Shown: piece by piece, positions 52,886 through 61,788 of the stretch
Numbering within the stretch: position 1 is the first letter of the stretch
How the letters are laid out: each line of letters opens with the position of its first letter
Assembly: GCF_002960625.1 (NCBI RefSeq)
Contig: NZ_POJH01000031.1
Location: forward strand, 62,001 to 126,000
DNA length: 64,000 bases
Origin: Streptococcus suis
GTDB lineage: Bacteria; Bacillota; Bacilli; Lactobacillales; Streptococcaceae
Reading direction: 5' to 3'
Made by a program: the position numbers and the translations under genes
The notes under the pieces: model-generated
Told to the model about the DNA's origin: nothing
Databases searched by the model: none
Seen by the model: only the letters and a program-made list of their open reading frames with translations

Positions 52886-53923
52886 TCAATCAATTTTTTT
52901 CAATTTTATCGGCAAATAAACTTCATGTAGAAAAATAGATACGATTGGTAAAATGACTACCATGATTTTTTCTTGGATAAATAGCAGAGCGACTACCGTT
53001 TCCACGACTAAGAGCCCATATAAAATAACCCGAAGCAAGTGCTGAAAATCTTTCACTTTAGCTTTTATATCCAAAGGATAAAGCTGAGTTAGGTACTGGT
53101 AATCATAGTGCTTATAGAGCCCCAACAGCTGAAAGAGGAGCAGATAATGAAAGACCAATACCAAACCAAGAGAGAGCCAAGCCTCTTCAATAGCAATCAA
53201 GGATAAAAGGGCCAAAAAGACTAAACGCAGGGTCAGACCCAAATAATCTCCTGCCCGTAAAAAAGCCCTCAAGTAGAGATAGAACCAGGTTTGGCGAGAA
53301 TGAAGCAAACGCAAGATGCCATCCAAATACCTTCTTGGCTTGACGGTCGCACTAATTCCTTTAACGGTCGTAAAAAGAGCAAAGAAGCGCAGGATAGTTT
53401 GCTTTCTCTTCTGCTCATCCTGAATGGCTGTTGACCAGTTCAAAACACCTTGTTGCTGGTAGGTTGCTAGCTGGTATTTTACTAGAAAATACTTGGCAAC
53501 AAGCAAGACCACTATATAAACAACCACCATCCAGATTTCCAAACCCAGCTTCAGATAAATGGGTAAGAGCAGAAGCTGGAGCAAGACCTGCAAGCCAGAC
53601 CATAGCAGATAAGAACGACGACTTGCAGCTACCAATTCTTCCAAGACTTCCTTCTCCCTAGTTAATAGGAAAATCTGGTCAGCTTCTTCCAAATAAGTCG
53701 CCATTCTACCTGAAAACAAAATCAAGAAACTGATGGCAAGAACAATCAGAATAATGGGCCAGGTATTTTCAGGAAAAGCTATCAAGAGTTGTCGATACTG
53801 CAAACTCAAGAAGCCCAAAAAGACCATGAGAACCAAGACAAAATGGTCATTCAGAACATAGCGCAGGTACTTGGAACACCGTTCTAGAAAATCACGTCTG
53901 CGTTTTTGGAACAATCCTTTCAT
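52886..53923 (-). CDS. pptB: ABC transporter permease (EcsB/PptB)
   Basis: Membrane subunit of the EcsAB/PptAB transporter, 345 aa, with paired hydrophobic segments near 28-45, 55-70, 105-140, 235-265 and 305-330. In streptococci PptAB exports short hydrophobic peptides such as SHP and ComS pheromones; in Bacillus EcsAB affects secretion and competence. Overlaps pptA by 4 bp. Confidence 0.85.
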   Translation of the reverse strand: MKGLFQKRRRDFLERCSKYLRYVLNDHFVLVLMVFLGFLSLQYRQLLIAFPENTWPIILIVLAISFLILFSGRMATYLEEADQIFLLTREKEVLEELVAASRRSYLLWSGLQVLLQLLLLPIYLKLGLEIWMVVVYIVVLLVAKYFLVKYQLATYQQQGVLNWSTAIQDEQKRKQTILRFFALFTTVKGISATVKPRRYLDGILRLLHSRQTWFYLYLRAFLRAGDYLGLTLRLVFLALLSLIAIEEAWLSLGLVLVFHYLLLFQLLGLYKHYDYQYLTQLYPLDIKAKVKDFQHLLRVILYGLLVVETVVALLFIQEKIMVVILPIVSIFLHEVYLPIKLKKID

Positions 53924-54654
53924 CCAACTGCTCCTTCTTGGGTCAAGGCTAGGTAAATATCATTCAGACTAGCACCTGCCATGCCAAATTGGCTCTGCAA
54001 GTCTGCCAAATTCCCTGTCGCTCGCACCTGTCCTTGGTGCAAAATCACAAAAGAATCACACATTTTTTCCGCCGAGTCCAAAACGTGAGTGGACATGAGG
54101 ATAGAAGTCCCCTTTGCCTTTTCCTCTTCCAAGAGAGCAATCAAATCTGCAATGGCAACTGGGTCCAAACCCAAAAATGGCTCATCAACGATTAACAAGC
54201 TCGGCTCTACCAGGAAGGCACAGATAATCATGACCTTTTGCTTCATGCCCTTGGAAAAGTTGACCGGATACCAATCTAATTTCTCATCCAAACGAAAGAT
54301 TTTCAGCAATCTCTCTGCACTCTCCCAAGCAGCTTCCCATGGCAAATCGTAAGCCATTGCCACCACTTCCAAGTGCTCTTTTAGCGTCAACTCCTCGTAT
54401 AAACTAGGTGTTTCAGGGATAAAACCAATCTTCTTCCGATAAATTTCAGGAACCTGAGCTAGCCCTTGGCCATCAATCAAAATCTGACCTTGATAGGGCG
54501 TCAATAGACCGATAATTTCCTTGATAGTGGTTGATTTCCCAGCACCATTTAGACCAATCAAGCCAACCAATTGACCATTTTCAACCGTGAAGGTAACATC
54601 TTTCAAGACAGGGATATTGACATAGCCCCCTGTGACATTTTTAACTTCTAACAT
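53920..54654 (-). CDS. pptA: ABC transporter ATP-binding protein (EcsA/PptA)
   Basis: ATPase of the same exporter, 244 aa. Walker A GLNGAGKST near 36-44, Q-loop FIPETPSLYEELT, a degenerate signature FSKGMKQK and Walker B LLIVDEPFLGLD. The frame continues 38 codons upstream into the divergent hit promoter, so I start at the ATG at 54654, which has AGGAAT before it. Divergent from hit. Confidence 0.9.
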   Translation of the reverse strand: MLEVKNVTGGYVNIPVLKDVTFTVENGQLVGLIGLNGAGKSTTIKEIIGLLTPYQGQILIDGQGLAQVPEIYRKKIGFIPETPSLYEELTLKEHLEVVAMAYDLPWEAAWESAERLLKIFRLDEKLDWYPVNFSKGMKQKVMIICAFLVEPSLLIVDEPFLGLDPVAIADLIALLEEEKAKGTSILMSTHVLDSAEKMCDSFVILHQGQVRATGNLADLQSQFGMAGASLNDIYLALTQEGAVG

Positions 54655-54715
54655 ACATTTATTCCTATAATTTGATATAATTATTATAACAGAAATCCTA
54701 GAAAGAGGGCGTATT

Positions 54716-55129
54716 ATGTCAGATTGTATCTTTTGTAAAATTATAGCTGGAGAAATCCCAGCTTCCAAGGTCTATGAAGATGACCAAGTTCTTGCCTTTT
54801 TAGACATTACTCAGGTCACCAAGGGACATACCCTAGTCATTCCAAAAAAACACTATCGTAATGTCTTAGATATGGACGCCGAGGCAGCTGGACAACTCTT
54901 TACTGCCGTTCCAGCTATTGCCCGTCAATTGAAGGAAAAATTGGGCGCTAGCGGTTTAAATATTGTCAACAACAATGAAGAAGCAGCTGGACAAACCGTT
55001 TTTCACACCCATATCCACCTCCTGCCTCGCTTTGACCAGAACGATGGTCTGGATATTCAATTTAAGGTCAATGAACCTGATTTTCCTGCCCTAGCCAATT
55101 TGGCTCAAGAAGTCTATCTAGGAGAATAA
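54716..55129 (+). CDS. hit: HIT family nucleotide-binding protein
   Basis: HIT-family hydrolase, 137 aa (HinT-like). CIFCKIIAGEIPASK with two zinc-ligand cysteines at the N-terminus, and the histidine triad QTVFHTHIHLLPR near 98-110. Hydrolyses AMP-linked substrates. AGAGGG precedes the ATG. Divergent from pptAB and followed after 1 nt by a small YtxH-like gene. Confidence 0.93.
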   Translation: MSDCIFCKIIAGEIPASKVYEDDQVLAFLDITQVTKGHTLVIPKKHYRNVLDMDAEAAGQLFTAVPAIARQLKEKLGASGLNIVNNNEEAAGQTVFHTHIHLLPRFDQNDGLDIQFKVNEPDFPALANLAQEVYLGE

Positions 55130-55130
55130 G

Positions 55131-55424
55131 ATGAAACTTCGCAACCTCCTCTTAGCCCTATCTGCTGCTAGTGCTACCTTTCTGGCCATATCCAACCGAG
55201 AAAAAATTGCCAAAGAAGTCAAGGATACCAAGCAAATTATGACTGATATGGAAACAAGCAAAGCCAATATCCAGGAACAACTTGCCATCATCCAAAATTT
55301 CAAAGAGCCACTAGAAAGTCTAGCAAATGATTTACAGTACAAAAGCCGCGTCTATCAGCAAAGTATTACAGGAAATCTGGAAGAAATCCAGAAAGTAATG
55401 GCAAAATATAAAAAAGAAGACTAA
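55131..55424 (+). CDS. Small membrane-anchored YtxH-like protein
   Basis: 97 aa. An N-terminal hydrophobic segment (about 5-21) leads to a long charged helix rich in Lys, Glu and Gln, with heptad-like spacing (about 25-95) and probable coiled coil. Resembles YtxH-type envelope proteins in layout. Co-transcribed with hit (stop and start 1 nt apart). No function can be assigned. Confidence 0.75.
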   Translation: MKLRNLLLALSAASATFLAISNREKIAKEVKDTKQIMTDMETSKANIQEQLAIIQNFKEPLESLANDLQYKSRVYQQSITGNLEEIQKVMAKYKKED

Positions 55425-55437
55425 AGTTAGGACAAAG

Positions 55438-55469
55438 AAAATGAGATTGGAAATCCAACCTCATTTTTT
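55438..55469. terminator. Bidirectional terminator between the YtxH-like gene and the LCP gene
   Basis: Stem ATGAGATTGG/CCAACCTCAT (one mismatch) with loop aaat, A-run before and six T after, between convergent genes. Confidence 0.85.
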
Positions 55470-56703
55470 ATTGTCCTTCTTCTGTTTGTGTTTCTATTCC
55501 AACTTCAGTCGTTTCAGTTCCTTCTAGTTCAGAAGAATTTGATGGTAGGTTTGGCGAACTTGCAGTCCCTTCTGGCAAATCGCTGGCAGATGTCCCTGTA
55601 AAAGCCTCAATATCAACCGCTTCCGCCAACGGATCTGCTTCAATCTCCAAAAGTTCGGTATAAGCATTATACACATCGATGGTGCTAGGCAGACCGACCT
55701 GTCCCTCATATACCTTGACATTGGTTGTAAGATCTGTCTTAGCGTCCAAACCAATAGAAGTTCTCAAGACATTTTGCATTTCCAATAAATGCTGGGTCGG
55801 AGGCAACTGGTAGTAAACCTCCTCAACTAGCTCATCCAGCCCCCTCAATTGATAGGAATGCAAATTCTTGATCGAATCCTTATAGCCCAACAACTCTGGA
55901 ATGGTTACTGTGCTAATTTCAATATTGGTCCGCATATTGTTGGAAATAGCTGTTAAAATCTTCTTGTATTGAGTAAAACCATCTAGTTGCAAGAGTTTCT
56001 TGACAATAGCAGTAATAACCTCACGCTGACGACGTTGGCGACCAATATCTCCTTCTGGATCGTCGTAACGCATGCGAGCATAGACCAGAGCCTGGTCCCC
56101 ATTTACCAGACGTTTACCAGTTGGAACAATGGATGTATAAGCGGGTTCATATTCTGAAATAGAAATTGGGAAGCCTAATGTGTTATTAACTTCAATCCCA
56201 CCTACTGCATCAACTAGCTCGACTAGACCGTCCATATTGATTTCAATGTAACGATCAATGTTGATGTCCATCATTTTTTCAATGGTAGCAATAGCCATAG
56301 GAGCCTGCCCGTAGCTATAGGAGTGGTTAAGTTTTTCTACCGTTCCTGTTGATTCTCCATTGGCTTCAGCGATCTCCACCATGATGTCACGTGTCAAACT
56401 CATCATCGTGGTTTCCTTAGTTTTGGGATTGACCGTCACCAAAATCATGGAGTCACTTCGACCTTCCTCCCAAACGCCACCACGAGTAGCCTGGTCCATA
56501 TCCACCCCCATCAAAAGAATGGTAAGAGGCTCCGTTGCATCGATAGGCGTAATTTCCTCTTCTCCATCTAACTGCCTAAAGGTTTTTGAAATCGCATCTG
56601 TCGAAAAGTTTAATAAACTAATCCCATAGGCAAATCCAGCTCCAAGTGTCAGAACTATAATCGCCAACGACATTAAGACTATTTTTTTTCCAATTGTCAT
56701 CAT
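55468..56703 (-). CDS. LytR-CpsA-Psr family cell-wall ligase (BrpA/LytR-like)
   Basis: LCP protein, 411 aa. One N-terminal membrane helix (about 8-28), then the extracellular LCP domain (about 60-300) with LLMGVDMDQ, DSMILVTVNP, LTRDIMVEI and RMRYDDPEGDIGRQRRQREV carrying the phosphate-binding arginines. LCP enzymes attach wall polymers to peptidoglycan. A Ser/Thr/Glu-rich tail ends the protein. Last of tsaE-GNAT-LCP, the brpA arrangement of S. mutans. Overlaps the GNAT gene by 4 bp. Confidence 0.9.
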   Translation of the reverse strand: MMTIGKKIVLMSLAIIVLTLGAGFAYGISLLNFSTDAISKTFRQLDGEEEITPIDATEPLTILLMGVDMDQATRGGVWEEGRSDSMILVTVNPKTKETTMMSLTRDIMVEIAEANGESTGTVEKLNHSYSYGQAPMAIATIEKMMDINIDRYIEINMDGLVELVDAVGGIEVNNTLGFPISISEYEPAYTSIVPTGKRLVNGDQALVYARMRYDDPEGDIGRQRRQREVITAIVKKLLQLDGFTQYKKILTAISNNMRTNIEISTVTIPELLGYKDSIKNLHSYQLRGLDELVEEVYYQLPPTQHLLEMQNVLRTSIGLDAKTDLTTNVKVYEGQVGLPSTIDVYNAYTELLEIEADPLAEAVDIEAFTGTSASDLPEGTASSPNLPSNSSELEGTETTEVGIETQTEEGQ

Positions 56704-57224
56704 TCACCAATCAGCCTGCCCATGTAATAGAGGTCAAGCCATTCCCCTTCATCTGTTCTAGCCCCTCTCACCTGGGTCCCTTCAATCACAAAGCCCATCT
56801 TCTGATAGAGGTGGACTGCCGCTTGATTGCGCACCTGAACAGTTAATTCCAGACGCTTGAGGAGGTCCATTTCCTGAGCCCACTCGATGACCTCATCCAG
56901 TAAAATGGTCCCCAAGCCATGTCCCCAGTAATCTTTTTTTATCGCAATGAAAATATTTCCGATATGGCTGATCCGAAACTGCTTAGAAGACTTGACTGAG
57001 ATGGCACCGATAACCTCCGAACCAACTTTTGCCAGCAAACACAGTTCACCAGGATTTTCAATGCCAGCTTCAAATATTCTTTCCATCTCTTCCGGACTAA
57101 AACGAAAGCCTGATTCATCCATGACCAGATAATCCGTTTCGCTAGCCACTTGGTTCATAAAATCAATAAAGGCTACCGCATCAGCTGGCTCAGCCTCGCT
57201 AAAATATACTTCTTTTTCAGTCAT
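56700..57224 (-). CDS. GNAT family N-acetyltransferase
   Basis: 174 aa, acetyl-CoA-dependent transferase. The acetyl-CoA motif is KDYWGHGLGTILLDEVIEWA (about 113-132) and the C-terminal NQAAVHLYQKMGFVIEGT is typical. RimI/RimJ-like; substrate unknown. Overlaps tsaE by 8 bp and the LCP gene by 4 bp, so all three are one operon. Confidence 0.87.
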   Translation of the reverse strand: MTEKEVYFSEAEPADAVAFIDFMNQVASETDYLVMDESGFRFSPEEMERIFEAGIENPGELCLLAKVGSEVIGAISVKSSKQFRISHIGNIFIAIKKDYWGHGLGTILLDEVIEWAQEMDLLKRLELTVQVRNQAAVHLYQKMGFVIEGTQVRGARTDEGEWLDLYYMGRLIGE

Positions 57225-57657
57225 TCTGTATTTCCTCAGCTAACCTTTGACTCTTAGACCCATGAGCCTCAAAAGTCAGACGACGACCGTCTTCTTCCTT
57301 TTCGATACGAACGAGCAAATAGTCATCCAATAGGCTTGCATCCAACAATTCTCCCCATTCGATAACCGTCACACCACCACCATAGAGAAAATCATCTAGA
57401 TCAATAGAATCCGGATCGTCACCAATCCGATAGACATCCAAGTGATAGAGAGGCATTCGACCTTCATACTCTCGAACAATAGTATAGGTCGGACTTTTAA
57501 TCATCTGGTCAATATCCAAACCCTTAGCCAAACCCTTGGTCAAAGTGGTCTTGCCTGCACCTAAATCGCCCGACAGGACTAGCACTTGATTGGCCTTACA
57601 AGCCCTACCAATTCGCTCACCGATTGCAATCAATTCATTTTCATTTTGACTATACAT
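57217..57657 (-). CDS. tsaE: tRNA threonylcarbamoyladenosine biosynthesis ATPase TsaE
   Basis: P-loop ATPase of the t6A37 pathway, 146 aa, working with TsaB and TsaD. Walker A SGDLGAGKTT (about 29-38), KSPTYTIV and the YHLDVYRI segment. I start at the ATG at 57657; the longer frame runs through the promoter. No ribosome-binding site is present and the -10 TATAAT ends 7 nt before the ATG, so the mRNA is probably leaderless. Confidence 0.92.
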   Translation of the reverse strand: MYSQNENELIAIGERIGRACKANQVLVLSGDLGAGKTTLTKGLAKGLDIDQMIKSPTYTIVREYEGRMPLYHLDVYRIGDDPDSIDLDDFLYGGGVTVIEWGELLDASLLDDYLLVRIEKEEDGRRLTFEAHGSKSQRLAEEIQND

Positions 57658-57664
57658 ACTTGTT

Positions 57665-57693
57665 ATTATACCATAGCCATTCGGCTTTGTCAT
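57665..57693 (-). promoter_or_regulatory. tsaE promoter, probably giving a leaderless mRNA
   Basis: On the minus strand ATGACA (57688-57693), 17-bp spacer and an extended -10 TGGTATAAT (TATAAT at 57665-57670). The 7 nt that separate the -10 from the ATG (57657) place transcription start at or 1 nt before the A of ATG. Confidence 0.75.
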
Positions 57694-57725
57694 AGGTCTA
57701 CTGGAAATTGTAGACAAATCTACAG

Positions 57726-57757
57726 AAAAAATCGCAAGCCTAGGCCTGCGATTTTGT
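57726..57757. terminator. Terminator downstream of fakA
   Basis: Stem AAAATCGCA/TGCGATTTT around an inner GCC/GGC palindrome; T-run on both strands. Confidence 0.85.
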
Positions 57758-59422
57758 TTATTCTACGCTAAAAAGATATGGATAAACCGGTTGATTTCCT
57801 TGATGGATTTCAACCTCGATATCTTCAAATTGTTCTTCTAGCTGTTCAGCAAGTGTCTGTGCCAATTCTTCATCACCATCTTCACCGATATAGATCGTTA
57901 CGATTTCACTATCTTCATCCAGCATTTTCTCAAAGGTAGCAACAAGTGTTTCCATCATTTCTGGATTGGACACCACAATCTTGCCATCAACCATACCAAG
58001 GTTATCATTCTCATGGATTTCAAGACCATCGATGGTTGTATCACGGACCGCAGTTGTCACGCTACCGCTTTTCACCTCTGTAAGAGATGCCGTCATAGCC
58101 TCAAAGTTGCTGTCCAAATCACGACTTGGGTCAAAGGCAAGCAAGCTAGTAAAACCTTGTGGTAGGGTCTTGGTTTCTACAACCTTAACTGCCACTTCTG
58201 CCACCTCAGCAGCCGTCTGAGCCGCCATCAAGATATTCTTGTTGTTTGGCAACAAGATGACATTGCGGGCATTGACCAATTCAATAGCATTGACAAAGTC
58301 TTCTGTTGATGGGTTCATTGTCTGACCACCTGAAATCACATAATCAACGCCTTGTGATTTGAAGATCTCTGTCAATCCTTCTCCAGCTGCAACGGCAATA
58401 ATACCATATTCTTTTTGCTCAGCTGGTTTTTGGAAAGCTTCTTCTTTTTCAACTTGCGCTTCATGTTGTTCACGCATGTTGTCCACTTTTACCTTGACCA
58501 AGCTACCATATTGAAGACCTGCCTGCATAACCAAACCTGGATCTTCTGTATGGACATGGACTTTAACGATTTCATCATCGTTGACAACTAGGAGAGAATC
58601 CCCAAGATCGTTGAGGTAGTTACGGAATTCTTCATAATCAAAGTCTTTAACGTAAGTAGGTCCTTGGCGAAGGGCCACCATGATCTCAGTACAGTAACCG
58701 AAGGTGATGTCTTCAGTCGCTACATGGCCGGCTACAGACTTGTGATGCTCTGCATTGATCATTTCTGTCATAACAGCTGGTGTCGCTTCAAAATCCTCTG
58801 AAGCAATGTATTCACCAGTCAAAGCTGACAAGAAACCTTCGTAGATATAAACCAGACCTTGACCACCCGAATCGACAACCCCAACCTCTTTCAAGACTGG
58901 CAACATTTCAGGAGTTTTCTTGAGGGCACGGTTGGCACCTTCAAGGGTTGCACGCATAACTTCAACCGCATCATCAGTTTCTTCTGCTTTTTTTAGGGCC
59001 GCTGTTGCAGCTCCACGAGAAACTGTCAAGATAGTTCCTTCAACTGGTTTCATTACAGCCTTATAGGCCACTTCTACACCGTGTTGGAAGGCCTGCGCCA
59101 AGTCTTTACCGTCCAATTCAATCTTGCCTTTAACAGACTGACCGAAGCCACGGAACAATTGCGACGTAATAACACCAGAGTTTCCGCGAGCACCCATAAG
59201 CAAACCTTTTGACAAGATTTGAGCGACTTCACCAACCGTATTTGCAGGCTTGTCTGCCACTTCTTTGGCACCATTGGTGATGGTCATGCCCATGTTGGTT
59301 CCCGTGTCGCCATCTGGAACAGGAAAGACGTTTAATGAGTTTACATATTCGGCTTGTTTATTCAGACGAGTAGATGCTGCCTGCACCATTTCTTGAAATA
59401 AACTTGTTGTAATTTTAGACAC
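57758..59422 (-). CDS. fakA: Fatty acid kinase ATP-binding subunit FakA (DAK2 family)
   Basis: DAK2/DegV-associated protein, 554 aa. N-terminal DhaL-like ATPase domain with NVFPVPDGDTGTNMG (D-ligands for Mg-ATP) and GARGNSGVITSQ, a middle domain, and a C-terminal EDD-like domain with GGQTMNPSTEDFV. FakA phosphorylates fatty acids delivered by FakB for membrane lipid synthesis. This links it to the FabT-regulated fab locus at the other end of the window. Follows the asp23 gene after 2 bp. Confidence 0.92.
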   Translation of the reverse strand: MSKITTSLFQEMVQAASTRLNKQAEYVNSLNVFPVPDGDTGTNMGMTITNGAKEVADKPANTVGEVAQILSKGLLMGARGNSGVITSQLFRGFGQSVKGKIELDGKDLAQAFQHGVEVAYKAVMKPVEGTILTVSRGAATAALKKAEETDDAVEVMRATLEGANRALKKTPEMLPVLKEVGVVDSGGQGLVYIYEGFLSALTGEYIASEDFEATPAVMTEMINAEHHKSVAGHVATEDITFGYCTEIMVALRQGPTYVKDFDYEEFRNYLNDLGDSLLVVNDDEIVKVHVHTEDPGLVMQAGLQYGSLVKVKVDNMREQHEAQVEKEEAFQKPAEQKEYGIIAVAAGEGLTEIFKSQGVDYVISGGQTMNPSTEDFVNAIELVNARNVILLPNNKNILMAAQTAAEVAEVAVKVVETKTLPQGFTSLLAFDPSRDLDSNFEAMTASLTEVKSGSVTTAVRDTTIDGLEIHENDNLGMVDGKIVVSNPEMMETLVATFEKMLDEDSEIVTIYIGEDGDEELAQTLAEQLEEQFEDIEVEIHQGNQPVYPYLFSVE

Positions 59423-59424
59423 AA

Positions 59425-59790
59425 TTATTCTCCTACGACTTTAATATTTTGGATAAAAACATTAACGGCATCAACAGAGATACCCAATTGATTTTCCAAG
59501 TTGAATTTCACACGTTCTTGGATATTGCGAGATACTTCACTGATTTTCACACCGTAACTCATAACAGTGTAAACATCGACTGCAATGCGACCATCTTCCA
59601 AGGTCTTAATAACAACACCTTTGGAGTAATTTTCCTTGCGTAAAAGGGCCTGAAAATTATCCTTAATCGCAGACTTACTAGCCATACCAACAACACCGAA
59701 AATCTCAGTCGTAGCACCACCGACAACTGTGGCAATCACGTCATCAGTCAATTCAATCTGGCCGTCTTTTGTATTGATTTTTACAGTCAT
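59425..59790 (-). CDS. Asp23/YloU family protein
   Basis: Asp23 (DUF322) protein, 121 aa, YloU-like, always before fakA in Firmicutes. TVKINTKDGQIELTDDVIAT at the N-terminus, FGVVGMASK in place of the usual VEGV, VDVYTVMSYGVKISEVSRNI and the C-terminal VNVFIQNIKVVGE. Function unresolved, probably linked to lipid or envelope homeostasis. Paralogue of the gene at 24511. Confidence 0.88.
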   Translation of the reverse strand: MTVKINTKDGQIELTDDVIATVVGGATTEIFGVVGMASKSAIKDNFQALLRKENYSKGVVIKTLEDGRIAVDVYTVMSYGVKISEVSRNIQERVKFNLENQLGISVDAVNVFIQNIKVVGE

Positions 59791-59821
59791 AATTCCTTAC
59801 CTCAAATAGTTTTATCACTCC

Positions 59822-59850
59822 ATTTTACCACATTTTCTGTATTCTGTAAA
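59822..59850 (-). promoter_or_regulatory. Promoter of asp23-fakA
   Basis: On the minus strand TTTACA (59845-59850), 17-bp spacer, TGGTAAAAT with the -10 at 59822-59827. Confidence 0.7.
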
Positions 59851-59880
59851 AGACAAGCTTGTGACAGCTGAAAGGAAGAG

Positions 59881-59904
59881 AAAAAGAGTTCCCGAAGGAA
59901 CCCT
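59881..59904 (-). terminator. Terminator of the opp operon
   Basis: On the minus strand GGGTTCC/GGAACTC closed by a ttcg tetraloop and followed by TTTTTC. Confidence 0.85.
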
Positions 59905-59914
59905 TATATGTTTG

Positions 59915-60817
59915 TTAACCCAAACGTTGTTTTGCATCGGCAGCACGTTGGAAGGCTTGACCGACATAGTTGATACAAAGCATCATAACAAGGATAAAGA
60001 TAGCTGCTGGCAACCAAATCCAAGTCTTGTTTTCCAAGATGTCTGCATTACGGGCATTTGAAATCAAGGTACCCAAACTTGGAACTGTCGACGGAAGACC
60101 GAAGCCTAGATAAGTCAATGATGTTTCGATACCAATATTTCCTGCAAAGTTGAGGGTCAAGTTGACAATAATCAAAGAACTCAAGTTAGGCAAAATCTCA
60201 CGGAACATGATCATAAAGTCACTTGTTCCAAGTGTTTTCGATGCATTGACATAATCCAAGCTAGCCTCAGACAAGGTTCTTGTACGGAAAAGGCGGGCCT
60301 TAGCTGTCCAATAGAAGGCACTCATGATTAGGATAAAGTGATAAATGGTATAGTTTTTGATAACCGTTACGAAAACGATAATGAGCATCGTAACAGGTAG
60401 AATCATAATGAAGTCTACAATCCGCATCAAGAAACCATCCAAACGACCTCCATAATAGCCTGAAATCAATCCGACCGAGATACCAACAATACTTGTAATA
60501 ATGGTAATAGTAAAACCGATAACAATGGAGTTTCGAGCACCAATAATCAACTGACCAAAGATATCTTTACCACCTTCATCCGTTCCCAAGATATAACCAT
60601 CAACTCCAGGTTCCAAGTAACGTCCCAAAAGATTGACTTTCATCACTTGCTCTTGATCCAAGACCAGGGCACCGATGAAAACAGTCAAAAGAACTGTCAC
60701 CAAAATGACCAAGGAAGCTAAAGCTAATCTATCCTTCAAGAACTCCCGCGCAATAACGCGAAAACCACCTGGAGGAGTTGAAGCTGATTGTACTTGTTTT
60801 TTGTTTTCTTTACTCAC
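59915..60817 (-). CDS. oppC: Oligopeptide ABC transporter permease OppC
   Basis: Permease, 300 aa, binding-protein-dependent transport family. One N-terminal hydrophobic helix (about 30-52), an extracellular part with LGTDEGGKDIFGQLIIGARN, then five helices and the EAA loop (about 196-215: DYVNASKTLGTSDFMIMFRE). Last gene of oppD-F-B-C; a terminator follows at once and no substrate-binding protein gene is found downstream. Confidence 0.92.
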   Translation of the reverse strand: MSKENKKQVQSASTPPGGFRVIAREFLKDRLALASLVILVTVLLTVFIGALVLDQEQVMKVNLLGRYLEPGVDGYILGTDEGGKDIFGQLIIGARNSIVIGFTITIITSIVGISVGLISGYYGGRLDGFLMRIVDFIMILPVTMLIIVFVTVIKNYTIYHFILIMSAFYWTAKARLFRTRTLSEASLDYVNASKTLGTSDFMIMFREILPNLSSLIIVNLTLNFAGNIGIETSLTYLGFGLPSTVPSLGTLISNARNADILENKTWIWLPAAIFILVMMLCINYVGQAFQRAADAKQRLG

Positions 60818-60830
60818 CTTACTCCTCCTT

Positions 60831-61787
60831 CTATTTCACACGGATACGTGGATCTACAATACTCATGATAATATCTGAAATCAAGGTTCCCAACAAGGTT
60901 CCCATACCAAAAATTAACAAGAGCGCTAAGATAACACTATAATCACGGCTAGAAATCGAGTTGAAGAACAATTGACCGATACCAGGATAGGTAAAGATAT
61001 TTTCAATAAAGATAGACCCACCAATCAAACCTGTCAATTCATACCCCAAGAATGATGCAATTGGCAAGATTGAGTTACGGAAGATGTGACGGTTGTATAC
61101 CACACGCTCAGGCACACCTTTGGCACGTGCTGTACGAACATAGTCCTGACTCTTGGCATCAATAATACCTGTACGAAGATATTGGATAGTTACTGTTGTT
61201 GATAGAATAGCCATGGTAATCGCCGGCAAAATCATATGGTGAAGACGACTAAAGATAAGTGACAAACCTTCCACATCTCCGCCAACTGATCCACGTGTTG
61301 GGAACCAACCTAAAGTAAAACCAAACAACCACAACATAAGAATAGCAAATACAAATGTTGGAGTTGAAAACGTTAGGAAGTTATATACTCCAATCACCTT
61401 ATCAGCTAGAGAGTTTTGGTAGCGACCAGCAATCATCCCCAAAGGAAGAGCGATAGCATAGGTCAAAATCATGGTCAAGAGCGACAACCAAATAGTATTG
61501 TTCAAGCGTTGCATGATAACATCCAAAACTGGTTGCTTAAAGAGGAAACTCTGACCAAAATCACCCTGCAAGAGGTTACCAACCCAGCGGAAGTATTGAA
61601 TATGAATTGGGTCATAGTACCCTGCTGCAATCCGTTTTTGTTCGATAATGGCTGGATCGATATTGGGATCAATCATACCCGTAAAAGGATCCCCTGGCAT
61701 CATCTTAGCCACGAAGAAAGCGATAATACTCAAAATGATAATTTGAGGAATCATCATGAGCAAACGACGTAAAACTGTTTTCCACAT
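60831..61787 (-). CDS. oppB: Oligopeptide ABC transporter permease OppB
   Basis: Permease, 318 aa. N-terminal helix (about 10-30), the extracellular GDFGQSFLF segment, further helices and the EAA loop DYVRTARAKGVPERVVYNRH (about 213-232) that contacts OppD/OppF. It begins 1 bp after oppF and 13 bp before oppC. Confidence 0.92.
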   Translation of the reverse strand: MWKTVLRRLLMMIPQIIILSIIAFFVAKMMPGDPFTGMIDPNIDPAIIEQKRIAAGYYDPIHIQYFRWVGNLLQGDFGQSFLFKQPVLDVIMQRLNNTIWLSLLTMILTYAIALPLGMIAGRYQNSLADKVIGVYNFLTFSTPTFVFAILMLWLFGFTLGWFPTRGSVGGDVEGLSLIFSRLHHMILPAITMAILSTTVTIQYLRTGIIDAKSQDYVRTARAKGVPERVVYNRHIFRNSILPIASFLGYELTGLIGGSIFIENIFTYPGIGQLFFNSISSRDYSVILALLLIFGMGTLLGTLISDIIMSIVDPRIRVK

Positions 61788-61788
61788 C

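Noticed and set aside
54655-54768. 38-codon N-terminal extension of PptA
   Set aside because: It overlaps the divergent hit promoter and coding start; a ribosome-binding site is found only at the internal ATG.
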